Shown here piece by piece: positions 1 to 6,655 of a DNA stretch of 10,310 nt. The DNA comes from an uncultured bacterium. Lineage in GTDB: Bacteria; Actinomycetota; Aquicultoria; SKW223; CALKMS01. The stretch covers positions 1 through 10,310 of the forward strand of contig CALKMS010000150.1 in the NCBI GenBank assembly GCA_938091145.1. Reading direction: 5' to 3'. The notes below the pieces were generated by a model that saw only the letters and a list, made by a program, of their open reading frames with translations, did no database searches and was not told the origin of the DNA. The position numbers were made by a program, and so were the translations under genes. Position 1 is the stretch's first letter. Every line of letters begins with the position of its first letter.

Positions 1-142
1 TGTCAACACGCTTGTCAAGAAATTTTTTGCTGTTTTGAACAGGAGAAAGACCAACGCTAACTGGTTCATCTGGGATAACAATCTGAAAAATTTTTTGAAT
101 ATTTTTAAACTCCCCCACCTGCTCATCTTAAAGAGAAAATAA
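1..142 (+). CDS. Partial 3' end of a CDS, possibly group II intron-type reverse transcriptase/maturase C-terminus
   Basis: A plus-strand frame runs in from the left edge and stays open for 46 codons from base 2, ending at TAA 140-142. The visible C-terminus contains L-N-R-R, then a tryptophan about nine residues later (I-W-D), then an F-K-L-P segment and a basic end. This resembles the C-terminal signature of many group II intron reverse transcriptases, where an L-N-R-R motif is followed by a W and an L-P near the terminus. The match is by eye to a short stretch. The frame could also be a chance opening in AT-rich DNA, since 46 open codons are only mildly improbable here. I see no intron domain V hairpin (GAGC...GTTC type) after the stop, so even if the assignment is right this may be a decayed or free-standing copy. 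Confidence 0.33.
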   Translation, partial: VNTLVKKFFAVLNRRKTNANWFIWDNNLKNFLNIFKLPHLLILKRK

Positions 143-624
143 ATAAGTATGGTCTATTCAGCTAATCAGATTTTGAAAAAATTCAAAAATCAGGTCAGAA
201 AAATCCCTTAAAACTTTCAAAACGTCTAACTGGTAAAAATCAATTGACAAGTGGCGAAACTAACCTCGCAGCACCTTTTAAAAGTTCTTTCACCTAGATT
301 TTACCATAAGTGACTTTACGCTTTTTTACATTCCCCTGTAAACCAAATATGACTTATTGTTAGCCGAAATGGTTATTATCCTGGCAGTGGCAGCTTCATC
401 AACTGCGGTTTAGAGCATAAGTCCAGGGAAAATTATTCCTCTCTACATTACGCCTTTTTGCGGGTCAAGCTGAAAAAGCTTTTAACTTGTTAAACTTTTC
501 TAACACTTTATGGTTATATTTCTCACCAAAGAATCATACCGTTTTTAGTGATAAACAAATAAGCATGATAAAGAAGAAAGTAAAAAAACATTTCAGGTAA
601 TAAACAAAAAATAAGGAGGAATGT
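143..624. other. Gene-free region upstream of the cytochrome gene
   Basis: These 482 bases hold no convincing gene on either strand and no tRNA or rRNA. They are AT-rich. The only structure I see is a cluster of short inverted repeats between about 380 and 481. CCTGG 380-384 pairs with CCAGG 423-427, enclosing CAGT 385-388 with ACTG 402-405; then comes GGAA/TTCC near 427-439, then AAGCT 467-471 with AGCTT 477-481 followed by T residues. It could be a 5' leader, a small RNA, or the eroded edge of a mobile element. It matches no riboswitch consensus I could recognise. Confidence 0.5.
487..514 (+). promoter_or_regulatory. Weak candidate sigma-70 type promoter for the cytochrome gene
   Basis: TTGTTA (487-492) and TATGGT (509-514) are separated by 16 bases, and each matches four of six consensus positions. 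The pair lies about 110 bases upstream of the cytochrome start. In such AT-rich sequence a match this weak can easily arise by chance. Confidence 0.2.
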
Positions 625-1344
625 TTGGCATTGGAAAAAAAGTGTCAGAACTGTAGCTTCGTTCTGCCTTCCGGCAATTGTGTCCTTGGACGTGATCCGA
701 AAAAATGCGCTTCGTCTGACGTCAGGCAGGGAGTCTTCTTTTCAAAAAAAGCTTTCGTCATGATTTTATCTCGCAATGTTTTCTTGCTTTTTGTTGGACT
801 CATCGCCTTGATAGTTTTATTTGCTGGGGGTATCTGGTTCACTTGTCGCCCTAGCTTTTGCGGCAGTTGCCACGAAATGAAAGCAGATTACATCTCCTGG
901 AAATTCTCCATTCATCAAAATACCAGTTGCATTCAATGCCATGTTAAGCCAGGACTAACCCATCTTCTAATTGACAAAGTTAAATCGTTCAAAAGCCTTT
1001 ACTACCACCTCACTAACAACTATGAAAAGCCCATTAATAAAGAAAGTAAATTAGCTTCGAAAATTTCTAATGAATCTTGCTTTCTTTGTCATGCTGAAAG
1101 TCGAGATCAAAGCCTTGGTTATGGCCTTCTTTTTAAACACAAAGCTCACTTAAAAATGAGGATGCGGTGCACAGAATGCCACAACCGAGTTGCTCACGAT
1201 ATCAAAGGTTACAGAAACTTAATAACTATGGAAAGTTGCAAAAAACGCTGTCATGACGGCAGAGCCTTAAACAACCGCTGCGACTTTTGTCATCGCCAAT
1301 CTTTTTTACAACAGGAAAGAAAAAGATCAAACAAAGCCTTTTAA
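625..1344 (+). CDS. Membrane-anchored NapC/NrfH-type multihaem cytochrome c (six haem motifs)
   Basis: Likely a quinol-oxidising, membrane-bound cytochrome that passes electrons to a periplasmic or extracytoplasmic reductase. After a cysteine-containing N-terminal segment (C7, C10, C19, C28) there is one membrane helix at about residues 51-72. The haem domain follows: CGSCHEM at 79-85 (the CxxCHxM form seen in NrfH, where Met can ligate haem 1), CIQCH 102-106, CFLCH 152-156 and CTECH 182-186 with a following His191, as in NapC/NrfH haem 4. A C-terminal extension adds CKKRCH 205-210, a CX3CH variant, and CDFCH 219-223. The family usually has four haems, so this is an extended form. The start is TTG 625 or TTG 631, both in frame behind AAGGAGGA at 613-620; spacing does not decide between them. 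No partner reductase gene lies beside it, so the terminal acceptor is unknown. Confidence 0.88.
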   Translation: MALEKKCQNCSFVLPSGNCVLGRDPKKCASSDVRQGVFFSKKAFVMILSRNVFLLFVGLIALIVLFAGGIWFTCRPSFCGSCHEMKADYISWKFSIHQNTSCIQCHVKPGLTHLLIDKVKSFKSLYYHLTNNYEKPINKESKLASKISNESCFLCHAESRDQSLGYGLLFKHKAHLKMRMRCTECHNRVAHDIKGYRNLITMESCKKRCHDGRALNNRCDFCHRQSFLQQERKRSNKAF

Positions 1345-1510
1345 TCGAGTTTTCACAAAAAATTTGTTCCCACCCAAACTTATTGTCAGACCAATTTTTT
1401 CAATCATCTGTCAAACAAAAACTCATCAAAGTTAGTACCCTAAAAATAATCACAAACAGGCATTCAGATTTAGAACAAAGTCGCCCTTTTATTTGCTCAA
1501 AACCACTTGC

Positions 1511-2194
1511 TTATTTTGTTTTACGCCCCTCAATCTTTAACAAAACTGCTTCTTTTCCTTTTGGCGCCAAAGAAACGCGCGCTAAAATGCGTTCACCAAC
1601 TTTTAACTTGAAAGGATTTTCTCTGCTCTCCGGCAGGCCAAAGGGGTAAGAAAGAAAAAGATTTGTCCCTGGTGGCAAGAAGTAAAAAGTTCTTTCAATT
1701 TTCGAATCTTTCTTTTCTGCTTCCAAAGCTACAAACGAAGAAAGCTTCAATTTGCAACCATTTCTATTTACTTCAATCACATCGCCTGAAGCCATACCAT
1801 GGAGAGGCTTTTCAATTTTATCAATAGTTTGAGTGGTTAATTCCCTAACTTTTACATCTGCCGGAACAAATGCGTTTAATTTGGGAACGCGCTTCACCCT
1901 GAATGAGCTTTCACCATTTTTTACCGAAGAAGTGCTTGACTTATGTTTACCTTTAAAAGCTTCGGCTTCAGTTTCTCTCAGCTCCGCCGTGTCTTCTGAA
2001 CTCGGCGTAGCATCAAAAAACTCAATCACTCCTTTTTTAATACCCGTTGAAGCTTTTCCCCTTCTATAAAACTCAGCCGGCTGGCGAAACTTAAAATACC
2101 ACACTAATCCCACAAATGCCAACAGAAAAAATAAAATGACAAAGAATAACACTTTTCTGCTACTTAAAATATTGGGGTAAATCCTATTTAGCAA
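1511..2194 (-). CDS. Unrecognised single-pass membrane protein downstream of rpe
   Basis: I do not recognise this protein. I place the start at TTG 2194, giving 227 residues, because an AAAGAGG ribosome binding site (2204-2210) lies nine bases upstream. An upstream in-frame start at 2269 would put 86 bases inside rpe. From the chosen start there is a short basic head, one membrane helix at about residues 15-34, then a charged, Ser/Glu/Lys-rich linker to about 110. The C-terminal part alternates hydrophobic and polar residues in a beta-strand-like pattern, with proline-glycine turns and a basic end. A short cytoplasmic head with an external soluble domain is the likely topology by the positive-inside rule. 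It overlaps the end of rpe by 11 bases, so the two are probably co-translated, but this does not show a shared function. The gene converges with the cytochrome gene. Confidence 0.65.
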   Translation of the reverse strand: MLNRIYPNILSSRKVLFFVILFFLLAFVGLVWYFKFRQPAEFYRRGKASTGIKKGVIEFFDATPSSEDTAELRETEAEAFKGKHKSSTSSVKNGESSFRVKRVPKLNAFVPADVKVRELTTQTIDKIEKPLHGMASGDVIEVNRNGCKLKLSSFVALEAEKKDSKIERTFYFLPPGTNLFLSYPFGLPESRENPFKLKVGERILARVSLAPKGKEAVLLKIEGRKTK

Positions 2195-2861
2195 TTTTAT
2201 CAACCTCTTTTTTAATCTTAAGAAAAGCTTCTGTTGGATTTGGGGCTCTGAAAATAGCTGATCCCGCAACTAAAACTTGAGCTCCAGCCCGAACAACTTC
2301 TCCTGCTAACTCATCATTTATTCCTCCATCAACCTCTATTTTCACTTCTAAGCCTCTGCGGTCAAGAACTTGTTTTAAGTGTTTGATTTTCTCAGTCATT
2401 TGAGCAATATAAGTTTGGCCTTCAAAGCCAGGATTAACCGTCATCAACAAAACAAAGTTAATTTCTTCAAGTAAGTGAGCAAGTACGGTTAGCGGAGTTG
2501 ATGGATTTAAAGCAATTCCCGCCTCAACATGACCATGAGCTTTGATCATCTGGATAGCTCGATGAATATGGGGTGTTGCCTCATAATGAACTGAAACCCA
2601 ATCAGCCCCTGCTTTTATAAAAGAATCAACATATTTTTCGGGATTATCAATCATTAAATGAACATCAAGCGGTAAATCAGTAACTTTCCTTATCGATTCA
2701 ACAACTTGAGGGCCAATGCTTAGGTTAGGAACAAAATGACCATCCATAACATCGATATGCACAAGACGTGCCCCAGCCTCTTCTACCTTTTTAATCTCAT
2801 CAGCTAGACAAGCAAAGTTAGCTGAAAGCAAAGACGGAGCTATTAGTACTTCAGCTGGCAA
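2184..2861 (-). CDS. rpe: Ribulose-phosphate 3-epimerase
   Basis: This cytoplasmic enzyme interconverts D-ribulose 5-phosphate and D-xylulose 5-phosphate in the pentose phosphate or Calvin-type pathways. The 225-residue length is normal for a complete TIM barrel of this family. Visible family motifs are APSLLSANF (8-16), HIDVMDGHFVPN (35-46), DVHLMI (66-71), GIALNPSTP (115-123), NPGFEGQ (143-149) and EVDGGI (176-181). The metal ligands and catalytic acids expected in the family are present as His35, Asp37, His68 and Asp178. The common NPGFGGQ loop reads NPGFEGQ here. The start is TTG 2859-2861, six bases after GGAGG, which is part of GGGAGGT. It lies 94 bases downstream of the isocitrate dehydrogenase gene on the same strand and its 3' end overlaps the next gene, so it may share a transcript with both. 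Confidence 0.96.
   Translation of the reverse strand: MPAEVLIAPSLLSANFACLADEIKKVEEAGARLVHIDVMDGHFVPNLSIGPQVVESIRKVTDLPLDVHLMIDNPEKYVDSFIKAGADWVSVHYEATPHIHRAIQMIKAHGHVEAGIALNPSTPLTVLAHLLEEINFVLLMTVNPGFEGQTYIAQMTEKIKHLKQVLDRRGLEVKIEVDGGINDELAGEVVRAGAQVLVAGSAIFRAPNPTEAFLKIKKEVDKIAK
2204..2210 (-). promoter_or_regulatory. Ribosome binding site inside the 3' end of rpe
   Basis: On the minus strand AAAGAGG lies nine bases before TTG 2194. It is the reason for choosing that start for the downstream membrane protein rather than the longer frame beginning at 2269. Confidence 0.5.
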
Positions 2862-2955
2862 TTTTTACCTCCCTCATTAATTTTTAAGTTTAACACTCTT
2901 AATGCCATACTCAAACACACTAAAAATTGCGCCAGTTGTGATATGGTTTTGCCTC

Positions 2956-3960
2956 TCAAAAGCTTAAAATTCGTTGAGCAATAGCCTCTGCCATTTCTTG
3001 AGTGCCAGCTTGACCGCCAAGATCGTAAGTTACGCTTTTTCCTTCGGCTATAACTTCTTTAACTGCCGACAAAACTTTACTCGCTGCCTCTATTTCGCCC
3101 AAATGTTTTAACATCATCCAAGCTGAAAGAATTATCGCTGTTGGATTAACTTTGTTCTGCCCAGCGTATTTTGGAGCACTTCCATGAGTTGGCTCAAACA
3201 CTGCAAACTCATCCCCAATATTAGCTCCCGGAGCCACCCCTAAACCTCCAACCAAACCTGCACAAAGATCAGAAAGAATGTCACCGTAAAGATTCGGACA
3301 AAGCAAAACATCGTAAAGATGAGGTTTCATAACCAACTGCATGCACATATTGTCAACAATCCGATCCTCGAACTCAATTTCCGGGTACTCCTCAGCAATT
3401 TCTCTAGCAACCTCAAGAAACAAACCATCCGAAAACTTCATTATATTGGCCTTATGAACACAGGTAACTTTTTTCCGGCCTTCTCTTTTTGCATATTCAA
3501 AGGCAAAACGAGCAATCCTTTCAGTTGCTTTTCGCGTTATTCGCTTGATAGATTCAGCGGTTCCTTCATCAACCATTCGTTCAATCCCAGCATAAAGGTC
3601 TTCGGTATTTTCGCGAACAACAACTAGGTTTACCCCCCGATAGAGCGTTTTTACTCCTTCAATAGTAAAAGCAGGCCTTAAACAGGCATACAGGTCAAGC
3701 TCCTTGCGTAAAGCAACATTGACGCTACGAAAACCACTACCAACTGGAGTAGTAATTGGACCTTTAATAGCCACTTTATTCCTTTTAATCGACTCAATTA
3801 CCTCAAATGGAAGTGGCGTTCCCTTTTCCTTCATAGTTTTTTCGCCAGCTTCAACTACTTCCCATTCAATCTGAACCTGAGTAGCGGCCACTACCTTTTT
3901 CATTGCCTCGACCAGTTCAGGTCCTGTTCCATCTCCCGGAATTAAAGTAATCTTGTGCAT
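2956..3960 (-). CDS. icd: Isocitrate dehydrogenase, isocitrate/isopropylmalate dehydrogenase family
   Basis: Catalyses oxidative decarboxylation of isocitrate to 2-oxoglutarate in the cytoplasm, feeding the TCA cycle and glutamate synthesis. With the ATG start it has 334 residues, the short type found in Thermus-like and mitochondrial NAD enzymes rather than the roughly 415-residue E. coli form. Motifs: IPGDGTGPE (7-15), the substrate loop RSVNVALRK (78-86), which indicates isocitrate rather than isopropylmalate, ENTEDLYAG with Tyr123, Lys170 in VHKANIMK, and the metal aspartates Asp203, Asp227 and Asp231. HGSAPKYAG (259-267) carries the Lys-Tyr pair (264-265) that in E. coli and Thermus enzymes favours NADP over NAD, so I infer NADP use. 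A GTG at 3972 would overlap the AGGAGG site (3972-3977), so ATG 3960 is the better start. It is divergent from the diguanylate cyclase gene. Confidence 0.92.
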   Translation of the reverse strand: MHKITLIPGDGTGPELVEAMKKVVAATQVQIEWEVVEAGEKTMKEKGTPLPFEVIESIKRNKVAIKGPITTPVGSGFRSVNVALRKELDLYACLRPAFTIEGVKTLYRGVNLVVVRENTEDLYAGIERMVDEGTAESIKRITRKATERIARFAFEYAKREGRKKVTCVHKANIMKFSDGLFLEVAREIAEEYPEIEFEDRIVDNMCMQLVMKPHLYDVLLCPNLYGDILSDLCAGLVGGLGVAPGANIGDEFAVFEPTHGSAPKYAGQNKVNPTAIILSAWMMLKHLGEIEAASKVLSAVKEVIAEGKSVTYDLGGQAGTQEMAEAIAQRILSF

Positions 3961-3971
3961 TAATCGCCGCA

Positions 3972-3977
3972 CCTCCT
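3972..3977 (-). promoter_or_regulatory. Ribosome binding site of the isocitrate dehydrogenase gene
   Basis: AGGAGG on the minus strand lies 11 bases before ATG 3960. It overlaps the upstream in-frame GTG at 3970-3972, which argues against that GTG as the start. Confidence 0.7.
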
Positions 3978-4038
3978 AAAAAATTAAACCTAGCTTATCG
4001 AAAAAATTAACTTCTCTCAACTTTTGAAGCTGACAAAT

Positions 4039-4064
4039 TTTTAAAAATCTACCAAAAGGGGTAT
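4039..4064 (+). promoter_or_regulatory. Candidate SigB/SigF-type promoter for the diguanylate cyclase
   Basis: TTTTAA (4039-4044) and GGGTAT (4059-4064) are separated by 14 bases. The general-stress sigma factor consensus in Bacillus is GTTTAA, 12-15 bases, GGGTAT, so five and six of six positions match. It lies about 60 bases before the ATG. The -35 half is cheap in AT-rich DNA; the GGGTAT is the stronger half. No good sigma-70 pair was seen in the same interval. Confidence 0.3.
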
Positions 4065-4122
4065 TATTTTCGGCTCAAACGACGATTATAAAAATAAAAG
4101 GTTTTAAAAAGGAAAGTCCAAA

Positions 4123-5511
4123 ATGAAAAGGATTAAAACACTAATAATCGGAGCTGGCAGAGGAGGAAAATCGCTACTTGAGATTTTGTCTCAGGACGAG
4201 GAAGTTGAGATTGTTGGCATAGTTGATATAAATTCAAAAGCACCTGGCATTGAGTTAGCAAAAAAAATTGGCATCCCAATTGCCAATAATTGGAAAGATT
4301 TCCTCACGCCAGAACTTGGCTTAATTATCAATGTCACTGGTAACCCAAAGCTAAATCAGGAAATTAATAGTTTAAAATCGGAACACACAGAACTTTTGAC
4401 CGGTCCCGCTGCCCGAATTCTCTGGAACCTGGTTCAGAAAAATAGAGAAACTGCCGATGTTTTACAAACCATTTACGAAGTTGGTCTTATGCTGGCTATG
4501 ACTTCTAAAACTGAAGAAACTCTTAAAGAAATTTTAGAGTTAGCCTTAAAACTATCTAACTGCCCAGCTGGAAGCATCGCTCTTTACGATTCAAAAAGAA
4601 AAAAATTAACAATGAAAGCTTCAATCGGGTTTAGTGAAAACTTTAGCCGTGTTTCCGAATGGGAAGTAAGACCTAAAGGTTTAACTAGTAGCATTTTATC
4701 TAGTCACCAACCCACTGTGATAAAGAACGTGAAGGAAAACCCCAATTTCAACAACCCTATTTTACTAAAAGAAGGCGTTAAATCTTTGATAGCGGTCCCC
4801 TTAACAATTGAAAATGAAATAGTTGGCATTCTCTACGTTGACGATTTCAAAGAGAGAGAATTTAAGAAAGGAGAGGTCTTCGCTCTTTCTCTTTTAGCCA
4901 ATCAAGCAGCACTTGCTATCAAAGAAGCTCGCTTCCACGAAGAAATAGAAAGACTGGCTACTACTGACTCTCTCACCGGCCTTTACAACCACCGCTTTTT
5001 TTATGAAAGATTAAAAGAAGAAATCAAGCGGTCTCGCCGCTACCACTTAAATCTTTCAGTAATAATGATTGATCTTGATGACTTTAAAGCCTTCAACGAT
5101 CGCTATGGCCATTTGGTAGGTGATTACATATTAAAAGAAGTAGCCAAAAAGCTAAAAAGAGTAATTAGAGAAACCGACGTCCTCTCCCGATACGGCGGGG
5201 AAGAGTTCGCAATAATTCTTCCACAAACAAGCACCAAAGAGGCAAAATGTGTAGCAGAAAGGATAAAAAGGAGCATCGAGGAGATGGTTCTCAAAAATGA
5301 AAACACTTACCTGGGAAAACTGACGTTAAGCGCTGGAGTCTCAACTTATCCTTTTCACGGCATCAACGAAACTGAACTCATTGGAGCTGCTGACAAAGCA
5401 CTTTACGTAGCTAAAAACCAGGGCAAAAATCAAGTTGTAACTTTCGGCGATTTAAAAGGAGAAAAAATCACTTTCCTGGAAAACTTTAAAAAAGATAGGT
5501 TCGGAGAATAG
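4123..5511 (+). CDS. Rossmann-GAF-GGDEF diguanylate cyclase
   Basis: A soluble 462-residue protein predicted to make cyclic di-GMP from two GTP. Residues 1-105 form a dinucleotide-binding Rossmann-like domain: GAGRGG at 10-15, an acidic residue ending the second strand (Asp35 in IVDIN), and NVTGNP at 70-75. Residues about 122-275 look like a GAF sensor domain, with PLTIENEIVGILYVDD near its end. The GGDEF domain spans about 278-440, with DSLTGLYNHRFF (282-293), IDLDDFKAFND (316-326) and the active-site form GGEEF (358-362). RETD (349-352) sits exactly five residues before it, the canonical product-inhibition I-site, so the cyclase looks active and feedback-regulated. No membrane helix is present. 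The ATG follows AAGGAAAG. The first domain suggests sensing of a nucleotide or redox cofactor, but that is inference. Its 3' end overlaps the convergent gene by 26 bases. Confidence 0.9.
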   Translation: MKRIKTLIIGAGRGGKSLLEILSQDEEVEIVGIVDINSKAPGIELAKKIGIPIANNWKDFLTPELGLIINVTGNPKLNQEINSLKSEHTELLTGPAARILWNLVQKNRETADVLQTIYEVGLMLAMTSKTEETLKEILELALKLSNCPAGSIALYDSKRKKLTMKASIGFSENFSRVSEWEVRPKGLTSSILSSHQPTVIKNVKENPNFNNPILLKEGVKSLIAVPLTIENEIVGILYVDDFKEREFKKGEVFALSLLANQAALAIKEARFHEEIERLATTDSLTGLYNHRFFYERLKEEIKRSRRYHLNLSVIMIDLDDFKAFNDRYGHLVGDYILKEVAKKLKRVIRETDVLSRYGGEEFAIILPQTSTKEAKCVAERIKRSIEEMVLKNENTYLGKLTLSAGVSTYPFHGINETELIGAADKALYVAKNQGKNQVVTFGDLKGEKITFLENFKKDRFGE

Positions 5512-6589
5512 CTGCTAAACCGGGGGAGAAATCCCTAAACCAGTAAGCTTTGACATTTTTTATAAAACATTCTTTAACAATATGGTCAAGAAAATAACTA
5601 ATCTTTTCTAGGTCAGTTCCACAAAATGAACAACTACCTGCCTCAATCTGATACCGATTACAGTTAGAACAAAAAAAGGCACCACTTTCAAAGTTTTCTT
5701 TTATCAACACCTTTTCAACCAAACCCTCATTCCAAGCCCGCAGAAAAGCTTGCAAACCGACCACTGCTCGACCTTCACTAAGGCCAATTTCAAGCTTCTC
5801 TCTTACCAATAATCTTTCTTTCTCAAGCTCGGCTCGTTCAATCTCCCCAGCAAGCTTTCTGATCAAATCAGTTGAAGTATTAAAATCAAGTGGTGGCTTC
5901 TCAACCACCAAAAAAGCTTTTTTAAAAGAAAGCATTTTTTTAAATATCTGTGCGTTCTTTGTGCTCAAAAACAAAACCAATATTTGAAAACCATACTCCC
6001 TCCAAAGTTCCCGGACCTTACTAACAACCAACTCAAAGTGCGCTCTCACGTGCTCATTAATATGTCGGCCAATTCTCTTTTCTTCAAGGCCATACCAACC
6101 AGCACTCTTAACTCTTTCCGGTGTCTGATCGTCAATTTTGACTTCTCTCAGCACTTCATAGGGAGAGAGAGCTACTAAGCGAGCTTTTCGCTCATCCACT
6201 ATGCAAAAGCAAAAAGTCAAGGTTTCATAAAGTTCTTTAATAATTGGCAAAAGGTAAAAAGAAGATGAAACGCAAAGGATTTCTGGACACTTACGGAGAA
6301 AAAAATTTCGAATATACTTTCGAGCGGGGGCCATAAAGAAGGATACACCCTGAAAATTACCACCTGGCAAGCGGAGTAACCGAATAGCTTTCCTCAACTC
6401 ATCAAAGTAAAGCTTGAAATCTTCCTTCTTTAAAGTTGAGTCTTTTCGAGTCTCCCGACGTACCAAAGAGTTAAAAGCAGCCAACATTTCGGCCGTTGTT
6501 GGATTTTCGCTTTTAAAGCTCAAATAAACAGAAATGCAGGGCGGTTCAAGATTAGTTTTTATCAACTTAATTAATTCATCTTTTTGCAT
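5486..6589 (-). CDS. Bacterial eRF1-like (baeRF/Vms1-type) protein with C-terminal zinc ribbon
   Basis: A 367-residue protein resembling the bacterial relatives of archaeal and eukaryotic release factor eRF1 (baeRF families), which are proposed to act on ribosomes or peptidyl-tRNA. The middle region (about 125-235) has the eRF1 domain-2-like order, where GWYGLEEKRIGRH (164-176) aligns by eye with the GGQ loop and its following basic helix. The GGQ itself is replaced by G-W-Y-G and there is no glutamine. Residues about 272-335 resemble eRF1 domain 3, with GRAVVGLQAFLRAW (273-286) and four zinc-ribbon cysteines C307, C310, C320 and C323. The start is ATG 6589, preceded by GAGAGG. It lies downstream of the divIVA cluster on the same strand and may be its last gene. 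The assignment rests on domain order and these motifs, not on a database match. A catalytic role is uncertain without the glutamine. Confidence 0.6.
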   Translation of the reverse strand: MQKDELIKLIKTNLEPPCISVYLSFKSENPTTAEMLAAFNSLVRRETRKDSTLKKEDFKLYFDELRKAIRLLRLPGGNFQGVSFFMAPARKYIRNFFLRKCPEILCVSSSFYLLPIIKELYETLTFCFCIVDERKARLVALSPYEVLREVKIDDQTPERVKSAGWYGLEEKRIGRHINEHVRAHFELVVSKVRELWREYGFQILVLFLSTKNAQIFKKMLSFKKAFLVVEKPPLDFNTSTDLIRKLAGEIERAELEKERLLVREKLEIGLSEGRAVVGLQAFLRAWNEGLVEKVLIKENFESGAFFCSNCNRYQIEAGSCSFCGTDLEKISYFLDHIVKECFIKNVKAYWFRDFSPGLAAILRTYLF

Positions 6590-6655
6590 CAGTCCCTCTC
6601 ACAAAAAGACTATTGCTTTCGAAAGATTATCTCAATTAAGAAGTTTTTACTGATT

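Noticed and set aside
244..272. TTGACA at 244-249 as a promoter -35 box
   Set aside because: The sequence 16-18 bases downstream (around CGCAGC) does not resemble a -10 box, and the site is nearly 380 bases from the next gene.
1287..1649. Plus-strand frame of 120 codons overlapping the cytochrome 3' end
   Set aside because: It overlaps the end of the cytochrome gene and then the coding region of the minus-strand membrane protein, has no ribosome binding site, and shows no recognisable domain; it is a shadow in AT-rich DNA.
5519..5536. GGGA-GAAA-TCCC hairpin after the diguanylate cyclase stop as a terminator
   Set aside because: The stem has only four to five pairs, lacks a following T-run, and lies within the coding region of the opposite gene.
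6610..6640. Possible terminator between yggU and the eRF1-like gene (CTTTCGAAAG palindrome followed by TTTTT on the minus strand)
   Set aside because: Only three base pairs can form around the TCGA loop and the flanks do not pair, so it would not make a stable hairpin.
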